Assembly: GCA_002256345.1 (NCBI GenBank)
Contig: NKIY01000003.1
Span: forward strand, 434,001 to 498,000
Direction: 5' to 3'
DNA from: Bradyrhizobiaceae bacterium PARB1
GTDB taxonomy: Bacteria; Pseudomonadota; Alphaproteobacteria; Rhizobiales; Xanthobacteraceae
Length of the DNA stretch: 64,000 bases
The notes under the pieces were generated by a model. It did not search any database. It was not told the origin of the DNA and saw nothing but the letters and a program-made list of their open reading frames with translations. This document shows positions 1 to 9,679 of this stretch, in pieces (the first letter of the stretch is position 1; every line of letters begins with the position of its first letter). A program made the translations under genes and the position numbers.

Positions 1-260
1 AGCGCATCGGCTTCATGGCCGCTGGTGGCATCGACACGGCGAAAATCAAATTCGCCACCGCCTTCGGCCGCGGGCTGGATTACTACACCGGCTTCGAATT
101 CGAGCTGCATGGCATCGGTAACGGCATCGAGCCGCCGCTGGTCGCTGGCGGGCGATATGACAAACTGCTGTCGCAGCTCGGCGCACCGAACCCTATTCCT
201 GCCGTCGGCTTCTCGATCTGGATCGACGCGTTCTCGTCGCGCGCGGGAGACGCGTCATGA
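1..260 (+). CDS. hisZ: ATP phosphoribosyltransferase regulatory subunit HisZ (3' end only)
   Basis: The open frame runs in from the left edge, so only about 85 C-terminal residues are visible. They contain [14 protein letters not shown] and [10 protein letters not shown], the signature blocks of HisZ, a catalytically inactive paralogue of histidyl-tRNA synthetase. HisZ assembles with HisG to form the first enzyme of histidine biosynthesis and carries feedback regulation. Its TGA overlaps the hisG ATG as ATGA, so the two are translationally coupled. HisS shares these motifs, but the direct overlap with hisG favours HisZ. Confidence 0.9.
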   Translation, partial: RIGFMAAGGIDTAKIKFATAFGRGLDYYTGFEFELHGIGNGIEPPLVAGGRYDKLLSQLGAPNPIPAVGFSIWIDAFSSRAGDAS

Positions 261-1231
261 CCTCACCCTTCGTCGTCGCCGTTCCCTCCAAGGGACGCCT
301 GCAGGAAAATGCCGAAGCCTTCTTCAGCCGCGCAGGTCTCACGCTGACCAAGGCTGGCGGTGCACGCGATTATCGCGGCACCATTGCCGGGCTCGACAAT
401 GTGGAGATCGCCTATCTCTCCGCCAGCGAGATCGCGGCCAATCTTGCGCGTGGCGCGGTGCATCTCGGCATCACCGGCGAGGACCTGCTGCGTGAAAACA
501 TCGTCGATACCGACAAGCGCGTGGCGTTGATCGAGGGTCTCGGCTTCGGCCGCGCCGATGTGGTGGTCGCGGTGCCGCAGGCCTGGATCGACGTCCGCAC
601 CATGGCCGATCTCGACGACGTCGCGACCGGGTTTCGCGACAAGCACGATCGTCGCATGCGCGTCGCCACCAAGTATATCAACCTCACCCGCGCCTATTTC
701 GCCAAGTATGGCGTGATGGACTATCGCATCGTCGAAAGCGCAGGCGCCACCGAAGGCGCCCCGGCCACCGGCGCGGCGGAGCTGATCGTCGACATCACCA
801 CCACCGGCGCGACGCTGGCGGCCAACGGCCTCAAGGTGCTCGACGATGGCGTGATGCTGCGCAGCCAGGCCAATCTCGTCGCCTCGCGCGATGCCGACTG
901 GTCGCCGGCCGCACGTGAGACAGCGCGCGTCATTCTCGATCACATCGCGGCGCGCGCCCGCGCCAGCAAATACAAGGAAGTGCGCACGCGCTTCGCCGGC
1001 TGCAATCAGGCATTGCTCGATGAAGCACACAATCGCTTCGGCGTGGTGTCGCCCTTCGGCGGCCCGACCTCGTCGGGCATGGTGACACTGCACTGCCCGC
1101 CGGCGCAGATCTACGCACTCGGCAGCTTTTTGCGCGATCATGGCGCGGACACCGTCTCGGTCGCATCGCTCGATTACGTGCTCGACCGCGAGAATCCGCT
1201 GTTCGCGAAGCTCGAGGCGTTTTTGCGGTAG
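257..1231 (+). CDS. hisG: ATP phosphoribosyltransferase catalytic subunit HisG
   Basis: This enzyme condenses ATP with PRPP, the committed step of histidine synthesis. The 324-residue protein opens with [11 protein letters not shown], typical of HisG. The PRPP-binding loop [16 protein letters not shown] lies at residues 175-190. It is longer than the classical HisZ-dependent short form (about 210-230 residues). The last 100 or so residues, including [19 protein letters not shown], form an extension in the place where long HisG proteins carry an ACT-like regulatory domain, although hisZ is also present. The start overlaps the hisZ stop as ATGA. No further his genes follow. Confidence 0.96.
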   Translation: MTSPFVVAVPSKGRLQENAEAFFSRAGLTLTKAGGARDYRGTIAGLDNVEIAYLSASEIAANLARGAVHLGITGEDLLRENIVDTDKRVALIEGLGFGRADVVVAVPQAWIDVRTMADLDDVATGFRDKHDRRMRVATKYINLTRAYFAKYGVMDYRIVESAGATEGAPATGAAELIVDITTTGATLAANGLKVLDDGVMLRSQANLVASRDADWSPAARETARVILDHIAARARASKYKEVRTRFAGCNQALLDEAHNRFGVVSPFGGPTSSGMVTLHCPPAQIYALGSFLRDHGADTVSVASLDYVLDRENPLFAKLEAFLR

Positions 1232-1255
1232 AGTATGATCGACTGAATTCGGAAT

Positions 1256-1381
1256 GTGTCCCGGACGCGATGCGGCGCAAAGTGCCGCTTCGCCGAGCCG
1301 GGACCGTACCAAACGCCGGCGCTTGTGACGGTCCCGGCTCTGCGCAGCAGCGTGAAGAACGCTGCGGCGCGTCCGGGACAC
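1256..1381. repeat. 126-bp imperfect palindromic intergenic repeat, copy 1
   Basis: The ends are inverted copies of GTGTCCCGGACGCG, and there are inner inverted arms (GGTCCCGGCTCTGC against its complement). A close second copy with the same end and core sequences lies at 23922-24045. It has no coding potential and sits between hisG and the glycosyltransferase gene. It could fold into a long hairpin on either strand. Confidence 0.8.
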
Positions 1382-1401
1382 GATAGAGTGCTTAAACTGG
1401 A

Positions 1402-2466
1402 ATGGATTCCGACTTGATGATGCTGGGCAGCGACGTCTCAAACCTCTCCACCGACTCGCGCACGGCGGCTGCGCAGGGCCTCTCGCTGGTCGTGCCCTGC
1501 TACAATGAAGCGCCCGGCCTCGCCGCGCTGCATGACAAGCTTGTCAACCTCGCCCGTACCCTGAAGGCACGTTACGGCCTCGCCTGCGAAGTCGTCTATG
1601 TCGACGACGGCAGCCGCGACGACACGCTGAAGATCGCACAGACCCTGCCGGCAGATGACATCGACGTGCAGGTGATTTCACTGTCGCGCAATTTCGGCAA
1701 GGAAGCCGCGCTGATGGCCGGTCTCGACAACGTGACCAAGGGCGCCGTGTTGTTCATGGACGGCGACGGCCAGCATCCGCCGGAATTCGTCGAGCAGTTG
1801 GTGAAGCACTGGATCATCGATGGCTACGACGTCGTCTTCACCGCCAAGGCGCATCGCGACAACGAATCCGTGCTGCTGCGGCTGGCCGTGCGCGGCTTCT
1901 ATTCGCTGATCAATTGGGGCGCCCGGCAGAAGATCCCGGAAGATGCCGGCGATTTCCGCTTGCTTTCGCCGCGCGCCGCAGCGGCGCTGCGGCAGCTTCC
2001 CGAGCGCAACCGCTTCTTCAAGGGCCTTGCCACCTGGATCGGTTTCCGCCAGTTGCGCGTCGATTACGAGCCGCAGCCGCGCGCCCATGGCGTGTCCTCG
2101 TTCAATCCAAAGGCGCTGATCGGTCTGTCGATCGAAGGCCTCACCTCTTTCTCCGTCGCGCCGCTGCGCCTCGCCAGCCTGTTCGGCGTATTGTTTGCCG
2201 GCGCGGCCTTCCTGTTCGGCATTTCGATCCTGTGGGAGACCATGGTGTCCGGCAAATCGGTGCCCGGCTATCCCTCGATCATCGTCGGCGTGATGACCAT
2301 CGGCGGCGTGCAGCTCATCATGATCGGCGTGCTCGGCGAATATATCGGCAAGATCCTCTCGGAGTTGAAGGCACGCCCGGTGTATTTCATCGCCGAACAC
2401 AGCGTGAAACATTCCGCGCCCGATGCCGCGGCAGCCTCGGCGCCGGATAGGACTGCTGCCGAATGA
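1402..2466 (+). CDS. GT2-family membrane glycosyltransferase (DPM1/GtrB/ArnC-like)
   Basis: A 354-residue family-2 glycosyltransferase. VVPCYNEAPGL (about residues 30-40), VVYVDDGSRDDT and the FMDGDGQHPPE metal/nucleotide-sugar site (D120, D122) are typical of dolichyl/undecaprenyl-phosphate sugar transferases. Two hydrophobic helices near residues 245-325 match the GtrB/ArnC layout, so it probably loads a sugar onto a polyprenyl carrier at the inner membrane. Its TGA overlaps the next ATG, coupling it to a ChbG/HpnK-type deacetylase. The pair suggests glycolipid or surface-polysaccharide modification, but the sugar and acceptor cannot be read from sequence. No strong ribosome site is seen; Met7 is an alternative start. 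Confidence 0.85.
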   Translation: MDSDLMMLGSDVSNLSTDSRTAAAQGLSLVVPCYNEAPGLAALHDKLVNLARTLKARYGLACEVVYVDDGSRDDTLKIAQTLPADDIDVQVISLSRNFGKEAALMAGLDNVTKGAVLFMDGDGQHPPEFVEQLVKHWIIDGYDVVFTAKAHRDNESVLLRLAVRGFYSLINWGARQKIPEDAGDFRLLSPRAAAALRQLPERNRFFKGLATWIGFRQLRVDYEPQPRAHGVSSFNPKALIGLSIEGLTSFSVAPLRLASLFGVLFAGAAFLFGISILWETMVSGKSVPGYPSIIVGVMTIGGVQLIMIGVLGEYIGKILSELKARPVYFIAEHSVKHSAPDAAAASAPDRTAAE

Positions 2467-3317
2467 GCGATGCCGCGCTGCGCAGGATCACACTCTGCGC
2501 CGACGATTACGGCATCAGCCCCGGCGTCAATCGCGGCATCCGCGAACTGATCGCACGCAAACGGTTGAATGCGACATCGGTGATGGTGGTCGGCCCGGCG
2601 ATCGGCCGCGATGACGTGAGCGCATTGCAGGGCGCCGTCGCCATGAACCGCGATTGCGCCATCGGGCTGCATGTGACGCTGACGGCGCCGTTCCATCCGC
2701 TGACCATGCATTATCGGCCGCTGCTGGATGGGCTGTTCCTGCCGCTCGGCTCGATGCTGCGGGCGGGGGCATTCCGCCGGCTCGACCCCGAAATGATCCA
2801 GGGCGAAGTCGCGGCGCAAATCGCGAAGTTCACTGCATTGTTCGGACAACTGCCGGCTTATGTGGACGGTCATCAGCATGTGCAGACGTTTCCGCAGGTC
2901 CGCGATCCCTTCCTGCGCGCGGTCAAGGCTGGCGCGCCGGACGCCTGGGTGCGCCAGTCCGGCCGCATCTATCCGCTATCGAAGCGACTGGATGCGCCGA
3001 AGGCATTGCTGCTCGATACGCTGAGCGCGACATTTCGCAAGCGCGCAGCGAAGCTCGGCATTGCATTCAATCCCGGATTTGCCGGTGCCTACGATTTCGC
3101 GAAGGCGCCGGATTTCGGCGCGCTGATGGCGCGCTTTCTCGACGGCCTGCCCGATGGCGGCCTCGTGATGTGCCATCCCGGTTATGTGGATGACATCCTG
3201 GTCGATCTCGACCCGTTCACCGACCAGCGCGAGCGCGAATATGCGTATCTGGCGAGCGATGCATTTGTGCGGTTGCTGGACGAGAAGGATGTGACGTTGG
3301 CCGGTAGAGCGGATTAG
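2463..3317 (+). CDS. ChbG/HpnK (YdjC) family carbohydrate deacetylase
   Basis: A 284-residue YdjC-fold protein. LCADDYGISPGVNRGI supplies the metal-binding Asp (D14/D15), H70 is in IGLHVTLT, and DGHQHVQTFP (D135, H137) completes the expected site. The family includes ChbG, which deacetylates chitooligosaccharides, and HpnK, linked to hopanoid biosynthesis. The ATGA overlap with the upstream GT2 gene implies the same pathway, plausibly removal of an N-acetyl group from a lipid-linked sugar. No hpn genes are in view, so an HpnK role is unproven. The downstream gene starts 144 bases later and is probably a separate unit. Confidence 0.85.
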   Translation: MSDAALRRITLCADDYGISPGVNRGIRELIARKRLNATSVMVVGPAIGRDDVSALQGAVAMNRDCAIGLHVTLTAPFHPLTMHYRPLLDGLFLPLGSMLRAGAFRRLDPEMIQGEVAAQIAKFTALFGQLPAYVDGHQHVQTFPQVRDPFLRAVKAGAPDAWVRQSGRIYPLSKRLDAPKALLLDTLSATFRKRAAKLGIAFNPGFAGAYDFAKAPDFGALMARFLDGLPDGGLVMCHPGYVDDILVDLDPFTDQREREYAYLASDAFVRLLDEKDVTLAGRAD

Positions 3318-3461
3318 CCGAAGGCATAATCCGCCCTACAGCCCGGTTCATGGCACTATGTCGCATAACTAAATTTAATCCGCCGGGCACTATTGCCGAC
3401 ACAAAGCGTCATTACATGCTCCACGCACCTCAAGGGTGCGCCCAAGACAAGCGAGGACGCC

Positions 3462-4325
3462 ATGACACCGCAAGAACGCCAACTGGTTGACGATCTCTTT
3501 GACCGGCTCAGCAAGGTCGAAGGCGGACCACGCGACCCCGACGCGGCGGACGCGATTGCCCAGGGCCAGCGCAAGGCGCCCAATGCGCTCTACGCATTGG
3601 TGCAGACCGTGCTGCTGCAGGACGAGGCGCTGAAACGCGCCCATGAACGCATTCAGGAACTGGAGCGCGGCGGTGCGCCGGAGCAGGCGTCGCAGGGCGG
3701 CTTCCTCGACTCCATGCGCGACGCGCTGTTCGGCGGCAGCCAGCAGCAGGGCGGCGCAGCGCCGCGCGGCTCGGTGCCGAGCGTACGTCCGGCCGAGCCG
3801 GCCCGTGCGTCGTGGAACACCGGCCAGGTACTCGGCGGCCAGCCGCAGGGCGGTTACGGCCAGCAGGGCGGCTACGGTCAACCCGGTTACGGCCAGCCGC
3901 CGATGGGCCAGCAGCCCTTCGGCCAGCAACAGGCGCCGCAGGCCGGCGGTGGCGGCTCGTTCCTCGGCACGGCGGCTGCGGCTGCGGCTGGCGTGGTCGG
4001 CGGCTCGCTGCTGATGAGCAGCATCCGCGGCATGATGGGCAGCAACCACCAGCAGGGCCTGACCGACGCAGCCAATGCGGGCGGCAAGAGCCCGTGGGGC
4101 GGCGATTCCAATTCGTCGGGCGGTAGCCTCGCGGACCAGGCCGGCGTCAACGACATCGGCTCGTCGAACCGGCAAGGCGCCGGGAATTTCGATCAGGCGA
4201 GCAATCAGGATTCCTACGATCGCGACCAGCGCCAGGCCGATTACGACCAGGATCAAGACCAGGATCAGGACGACGGTGACTACGATTCCATGGATATGGA
4301 TTCGGACGACAGCGATTACGCGTGA
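3462..4325 (+). CDS. DUF2076 domain protein
   Basis: A 287-residue protein. I chose the ATG giving MTPQERQLVDDLFDRLSK, the conserved DUF2076 N-terminus, preceded by GAGGAC; an upstream in-frame Met would add 23 unconserved residues. The N-terminal 90 residues are helical (LYALVQTVLLQDEALKRAHERIQEL). A Gly/Gln-rich stretch with GYGQ repeats follows, then a small hydrophobic Gly/Ala segment around FLGTAAAAAAGVVGGSLL, then an acidic tail with (DQ)n and final DSDDSDYA. The family has been described as periplasmic, but no classical signal peptide is visible. Its function is unknown; the low-complexity halves suggest a flexible scaffold. Confidence 0.8.
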   Translation: MTPQERQLVDDLFDRLSKVEGGPRDPDAADAIAQGQRKAPNALYALVQTVLLQDEALKRAHERIQELERGGAPEQASQGGFLDSMRDALFGGSQQQGGAAPRGSVPSVRPAEPARASWNTGQVLGGQPQGGYGQQGGYGQPGYGQPPMGQQPFGQQQAPQAGGGGSFLGTAAAAAAGVVGGSLLMSSIRGMMGSNHQQGLTDAANAGGKSPWGGDSNSSGGSLADQAGVNDIGSSNRQGAGNFDQASNQDSYDRDQRQADYDQDQDQDQDDGDYDSMDMDSDDSDYA

Positions 4326-4337
4326 GGCGATCGTCAT

Positions 4338-4499
4338 CCCCTCTCCCGCTTGCGGGAGAGGGTGCCTGAGCGAAGCGAAAGGCGGGAGAGGGGCAGTCAG
4401 GCGCGGTGCTTACAGGCCCTCTCCCGTCTCGATGACCTATACGAAGCTACGCTTCGCATAGCGTCATCGATCCACCCTCTCCCGCAAGCGGGAGAGGGG
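4338..4499. repeat. 162-bp palindromic intergenic repeat (CCTCTCCCGC family), copy 1
   Basis: It is bounded by two hairpins built from CCCTCTCCCGC-TT-GCGGGAGAGGG, with an AAGCGAA / TTCGC inner pair. It lies between the convergent DUF2076 and L,D-transpeptidase genes. The related element at 10911-11057 shares the CTCTCCC...GGGAGAGG ends and the cttcgc core. It may also terminate transcription for both flanking genes. Confidence 0.75.
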
Positions 4500-4527
4500 A
4501 CGAATGGAGCGCTATGCTCCTGCAAAA

Positions 4528-5346
4528 CTAGATCACCACGACCTTCGCGCCGACATTCACGCGGCCATACAGGTCGATCACATCTTCATTCCGCATCCGG
4601 AAACAACCCGACGATACATTCGTCCCGATCGTCCATGGCTCGTTCGAACCATGAATGCGGTAAAGCGACGATCCCAGATACATCGCGCGCGCGCCGAGCG
4701 GATTCGCCTCGCCGCCTTCCATGAAGCGCGGCAGATCGGGACGGCGCGCCAGCATTTCCTTCGGCGGCGTCCACGACGGCCATTCCTTCTTCGCCGTGAT
4801 CGTCTTCACGCCCTGCCAGGTGAAACCGGGACGGCCGACGCCGATGCCGTAACGCATCGCCTTGCCGCCGCCCTGCACCAGATAGAGAAACTTGTTGCCG
4901 GTATCGACGACGATCGTGCCGGCGCCTTCCTTGCCGTCATAGGTGACAGTCTGCGGCAGATATTTCGGATCCATCGCCGGACGGGCGGGATCGACGGACT
5001 CATCGCGCCGATACACGGCCCCCTGCTCCTGCTCCATCGGCGGCAGCATGCGGCGGCGCGGCTCATAGGAATACTGCGCATCCGGCGCATTCTGATAGCT
5101 CGGCCCATAGTTCGAGCCGTAGTTCGAACCATGGGCGCCATCGCTGAACAGGAATTCGATGAAGCCGCCGCCCATGTTGCCACGCTGGGCCGAAGCGACA
5201 CGCTGCGGCGCCGCACGCTGCGGTGCTGCGTAGATGACTTCAGGCTGGGCATAAGGCGTCACGGCATCGATCGCCGCCGCAGGAGTAGCATTCACAACGA
5301 CAAAGGATGCGCTCGCGAGGAACGCGCAGGTGAGCTTTCTGAACAT
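4528..5346 (-). CDS. L,D-transpeptidase (YkuD/ErfK family), exported
   Basis: A 272-residue protein. The chosen start gives a clear signal peptide, MFRKLTCAFLASASFVVVNA ending TPAAA, with GAAGAG upstream; the longer open frame adds 58 unlikely residues. The C-terminal YkuD domain ends with the catalytic block HGSNEPW...SSGCFRM (H232, C248, R250), which uses a Cys nucleophile. Such enzymes form 3-3 peptidoglycan cross-links or attach proteins to the wall. Between the signal and the domain is a Pro/Gln/Tyr-rich linker. It stands alone and converges on the DUF2076 gene. Confidence 0.93.
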   Translation of the reverse strand: MFRKLTCAFLASASFVVVNATPAAAIDAVTPYAQPEVIYAAPQRAAPQRVASAQRGNMGGGFIEFLFSDGAHGSNYGSNYGPSYQNAPDAQYSYEPRRRMLPPMEQEQGAVYRRDESVDPARPAMDPKYLPQTVTYDGKEGAGTIVVDTGNKFLYLVQGGGKAMRYGIGVGRPGFTWQGVKTITAKKEWPSWTPPKEMLARRPDLPRFMEGGEANPLGARAMYLGSSLYRIHGSNEPWTIGTNVSSGCFRMRNEDVIDLYGRVNVGAKVVVI

Positions 5347-5636
5347 CGACGTACTCTTCACTGTTTCGTCGAGCGCCGTCACTGGAGCGCCGTCACGCGC
5401 CGAGTTAAGGTTAAAATCGCCTCGCTTTGGTAAACAGAAACAGCGTTTGGATTCACCACGTCGCCGATATCGGCGGTTCTCATCCATAGCGTTACTTTTG
5501 CATAAACGCCGGACCGTCATGGTTAACCAGCGGTTCGTGCAGGATGAGCAGAACTACACAAGCGTCTGTTCCACGTGAACCCCACGTTAAAACTCGCTGC
5601 TATAAGACAGTGCGATTATTTGTTGAGTTGGGGGAC

Positions 5637-6416
5637 ATGATGTCTGTTCGTCGCAAACGATTTCGCATTGAAGAAGTATTCGGCACACCCGCCTCCGCCG
5701 CTCAGAACGCCGGCGGCGAGCCGATGCCGATGCATCGCGAAATCATGGCCGAGCTGCGCGCGATCCGCGCACAGATGGCTGCCCCCGGATCGGGACATAA
5801 CGTCGTGACGGATGAAGTCGGCGCTGCCGCACAGAAACAGATTGAAGAAGCACAGGGCCTGCTCGCGACGTATCGCGCGCAGATCGAGCAGTGCGAAAAG
5901 CTGAAGATCGAACTCGACCTGATCCACGACGCGATCACCCGCACCAAGCAGGAAATCGCCGTGCTGCACGGCAAGAGCTTCGATGGCGACGAGATGGCCA
6001 AGGTCAATGGCGAGCTCGGCGCCGTGGTCGGCGGCACCGAGGAAGCGACCCAGCAGATCCTCGCCGCAGCGGAAGCCATCGACAACGCCGCGGCAGCGGC
6101 CGGCAAGGTCGGCTCACCCGAACAGCAGAAGCAATTGCTGGAAGAGATCAGCGACAGTGTCGTCTCGATTTTCGAGGCCTGCAACTTCCAGGACCTCACC
6201 GGCCAGCGCATCAGCAAGGTGATGAACACGATGAAGTTCATCGAAAACCGCATCACCGCAATGATGGACATCTGGGGCGGCGTCGACGAGATCAAGGCGC
6301 ATGCGCCGGCCAAGACCGACAACCGCAGCGACGACGAGAAACTGCTCAACGGCCCGAAGCTGGATGGCGACGAAGGCCACGCCTCGCAGGACGACATCGA
6401 CGCGCTGTTCAACTAA
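5637..6416 (+). CDS. CheZ-like protein phosphatase with FliM-like C-terminal tail
   Basis: A 259-residue, mostly helical protein. IFEACNFQDLTGQRISKVM matches the CheZ catalytic helix; D186 and Q190 correspond to the Asp/Gln that act on phospho-CheY. Long amphipathic helices (residues 65-165) fit the CheZ four-helix bundle. The last residues, SQDDIDALFN, resemble the CheY-P-binding N-terminus of FliM (SQAEIDALLN) more than the classical CheZ tail. The start is the first ATG of an ATGATG pair behind GGGGGAC. No chemotaxis or flagellar genes are nearby, so the target response regulator is unknown. Confidence 0.82.
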   Translation: MMSVRRKRFRIEEVFGTPASAAQNAGGEPMPMHREIMAELRAIRAQMAAPGSGHNVVTDEVGAAAQKQIEEAQGLLATYRAQIEQCEKLKIELDLIHDAITRTKQEIAVLHGKSFDGDEMAKVNGELGAVVGGTEEATQQILAAAEAIDNAAAAAGKVGSPEQQKQLLEEISDSVVSIFEACNFQDLTGQRISKVMNTMKFIENRITAMMDIWGGVDEIKAHAPAKTDNRSDDEKLLNGPKLDGDEGHASQDDIDALFN

Positions 6417-6456
6417 CCCGTCATTGCGAGGCGCCTGAGGCTCCTCGCAAGACACA

Positions 6457-6487
6457 AAAAAACGCCGGGCCAAAAGCCCGGCGTTTT
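6457..6487. terminator. Bidirectional Rho-independent terminator
   Basis: A perfect AACGCCGGGC / GCCCGGCGTT stem with a five-base CAAAA loop, A-rich on the left and T-rich on the right. It lies between the convergent CheZ-like gene and the lipoprotein gene and can serve both. Confidence 0.85.
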
Positions 6488-6508
6488 GCATTCTTCCATT
6501 CACGCCGG

Positions 6509-7039
6509 TTACGCGCGCGGCGCGCAGCGGACATAGACCATGTTGCCGTAACGGACGGCGGCATCCTTATCGATGAACTTGGTCACGAGAATCCGGCCGT
6601 CGAAAGAGACGATCTCGCGGTCCTGCGGGCCGGCGGCGGGGCCGGGCGGACCGATATAGTTCTTGCCGCTCGGCGAGCCCTTCAGGCGGAGTTCCTGCGG
6701 GGTCGCTTCGTCGGCGAGATGCATCATGACGCCGCCGGTCGGGCCGGCGCCGATGATATAGGGGTTCTTGCACTGGCCGCGAGCGGCGTTCTCGGTGCGG
6801 ACGCGATCGTTCGGGTTCATGTAGGAGGCAAGGCCCCAGCGGCCGACGATTTCTTCCGAGCGGATGGAGGCCGGCATTTCCGGCACCGGCGGCGGCTCCG
6901 CCGGGGGCGGCGGTTCCGAACTGCCGAACATGCCGCCAAACCCGCCGCCGCCGGTGGAGGTGCAAGCCCCGAGAACGAGGGCCATGGCGGAGAGGACCGC
7001 CAGATTGGCGACCGGGCGGGTGGTGCGTGACTTGATCAT
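6509..7039 (-). CDS. Putative lipoprotein, conserved hypothetical
   Basis: A 176-residue protein beginning MIKSRTTRPVANLAVLSAMA, with lipobox VLGAC; the start is supported by an AGGGG stretch upstream. Cys25 or so would be lipidated. A Gly/Pro-rich linker (GGGGFGGMFGSSEPPPPAE) precedes a small domain with IVGRWGLASYMNPNDR and ends in VYVRCAPRA. The WGLASY motif and two Cys recall small alphaproteobacterial envelope lipoproteins, but I do not recognise a named family. It is monocistronic, with a terminator immediately downstream. Confidence 0.75.
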   Translation of the reverse strand: MIKSRTTRPVANLAVLSAMALVLGACTSTGGGGFGGMFGSSEPPPPAEPPPVPEMPASIRSEEIVGRWGLASYMNPNDRVRTENAARGQCKNPYIIGAGPTGGVMMHLADEATPQELRLKGSPSGKNYIGPPGPAAGPQDREIVSFDGRILVTKFIDKDAAVRYGNMVYVRCAPRA

Positions 7040-7391
7040 ATCATCCCCTAGTAACTTAACCCCAACTGCCCGTCCCAAGCAGCGAAGCTCAAAATACCTG
7101 TCGAAACAACGGCCTTCCACGAGGCTCATGTCATTACGGCGTAACGCCGACATGGTTTCCAGACCATTGCATATTGGCCTCACCAAGGCCTTAACCTTCT
7201 TTATCCGTCAGAAGGTTAGGGCCTGAAGCCAATGCGGGCCTTGCTTGACTCATCCGGCGTTCGGCCATATCCCCGAGCCGCCCGATTAGCACTCCTGGCG
7301 AGGGATTGCTAAGTCCTGCACCAACAGGTGCGGGACGCGCCATTGCCCTCGCCGAGGCCGTGTACTCTACAACCAACCAGAGGATTCCCCT
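7040..7391. other. Intergenic region upstream of groES
   Basis: 352 bases between the divergent lipoprotein gene and groES. The right half holds a candidate sigma-70-like promoter (TTGACT at 7245-7250, then TATCCC at 7269-7274) and the CIRCE element at 7287-7313. I see no gene or RNA in the left half. Confidence 0.6.
7287..7313 (+). promoter_or_regulatory. CIRCE element (HrcA operator) upstream of groESL
   Basis: TTAGCACTC, a 9-base spacer, then GATTGCTAA. This matches the CIRCE consensus TTAGCACTC-N9-GAGTGCTAA with one mismatch in the right arm. It lies 79 bases before the groES start and just downstream of the candidate promoter, the usual place for HrcA repression of groESL. HrcA itself is not in the window. 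Confidence 0.88.
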
Positions 7392-7688
7392 ATGGCCAAG
7401 ACCAAGTTCCGTCCGCTGCACGACCGCGTCGTCGTCAAGCGCATCACCGCCGACGAAAAGACCAAGGGCGGCATCATCATTCCCGACAGCGCCAAGGAAA
7501 AGCCCTCCGAGGGCCTGGTGACCGCCGTCGGCCCGGGCGGCCGCGACGAGGCCGGCAAGCTGATCCCGATCGACATCAAGGTCGGCGACAAGGTGCTGTT
7601 CGGCAAGTGGTCGGGCACCGAGATCAAGCTCGACGGCGAAGAACTCCTCATCATGAAGGAGTCGGACATCATGGGCGTGGTGGGCTAA
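7392..7688 (+). CDS. groES: Co-chaperonin GroES (Hsp10)
   Basis: A 98-residue protein, normal GroES length. [13 protein letters not shown] at the N-terminus, the mobile loop [15 protein letters not shown], the roof segment and the C-terminal [13 protein letters not shown] are all standard. It caps GroEL to form the folding chamber in the cytoplasm. The start follows GAGGA. It is first in a groES-groEL operon under a CIRCE element, consistent with heat-shock and HrcA control. The gap to groEL is 147 bases and holds a palindromic repeat. Related bradyrhizobia carry several groESL copies, so this may be one of several. Confidence 0.97.
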   Translation: MAKTKFRPLHDRVVVKRITADEKTKGGIIIPDSAKEKPSEGLVTAVGPGGRDEAGKLIPIDIKVGDKVLFGKWSGTEIKLDGEELLIMKESDIMGVVG

Positions 7689-7691
7689 TAG

Positions 7692-9488
<1,797 letters not shown>

Positions 9489-9520
9489 GCCCGGCGCTCT
9501 CCGACATCACCAGGACATCG

Positions 9521-9549
9521 AAGGCCGCCTCCGGGCGGCCTTCTTTTTT
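9521..9549 (+). terminator. Rho-independent terminator of groESL
   Basis: Stem AAGGCCGCC / GGCGGCCTT with a TCCG loop, followed by TCTTTTTT, 32 bases after the groEL stop. Confidence 0.92.
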
Positions 9550-9679
9550 GTGCCGCGCGTTTTGTGAAGCATGGCAGCCTTCCCCGCCCGGCATAGTTCT
9601 GATTCAATCCGCAGATAATCTGACGCAAATAGAATCATCACCCGCGTCAATATTTCGAGACACGTCCAAAGGCTTTTCC

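Noticed and set aside
1256..1381. CRISPR or attachment site
   Set aside because: Single long palindromes without regular spacers; no cas, integrase or direct repeats.
263..1441. Long minus-strand open frame opposite hisG
   Set aside because: His/Arg/Ala-rich shadow typical of high-GC antisense frames; hisG is unambiguous on the other strand.
4504..5433. Plus-strand frame opposite the L,D-transpeptidase
   Set aside because: The minus strand has a signal peptide and the YkuD catalytic motif; this is its shadow.
5347..5636. CtrA sites (TTAA-N7-TTAA) near GGTTAA motifs
   Set aside because: Several TTAA words occur but none has the 7-base spacing.
5891..7030. Plus-strand frame through the CheZ-like gene and the lipoprotein gene
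   Set aside because: Out of frame with the CheZ-like gene, antisense to the lipoprotein, and crosses a terminator.
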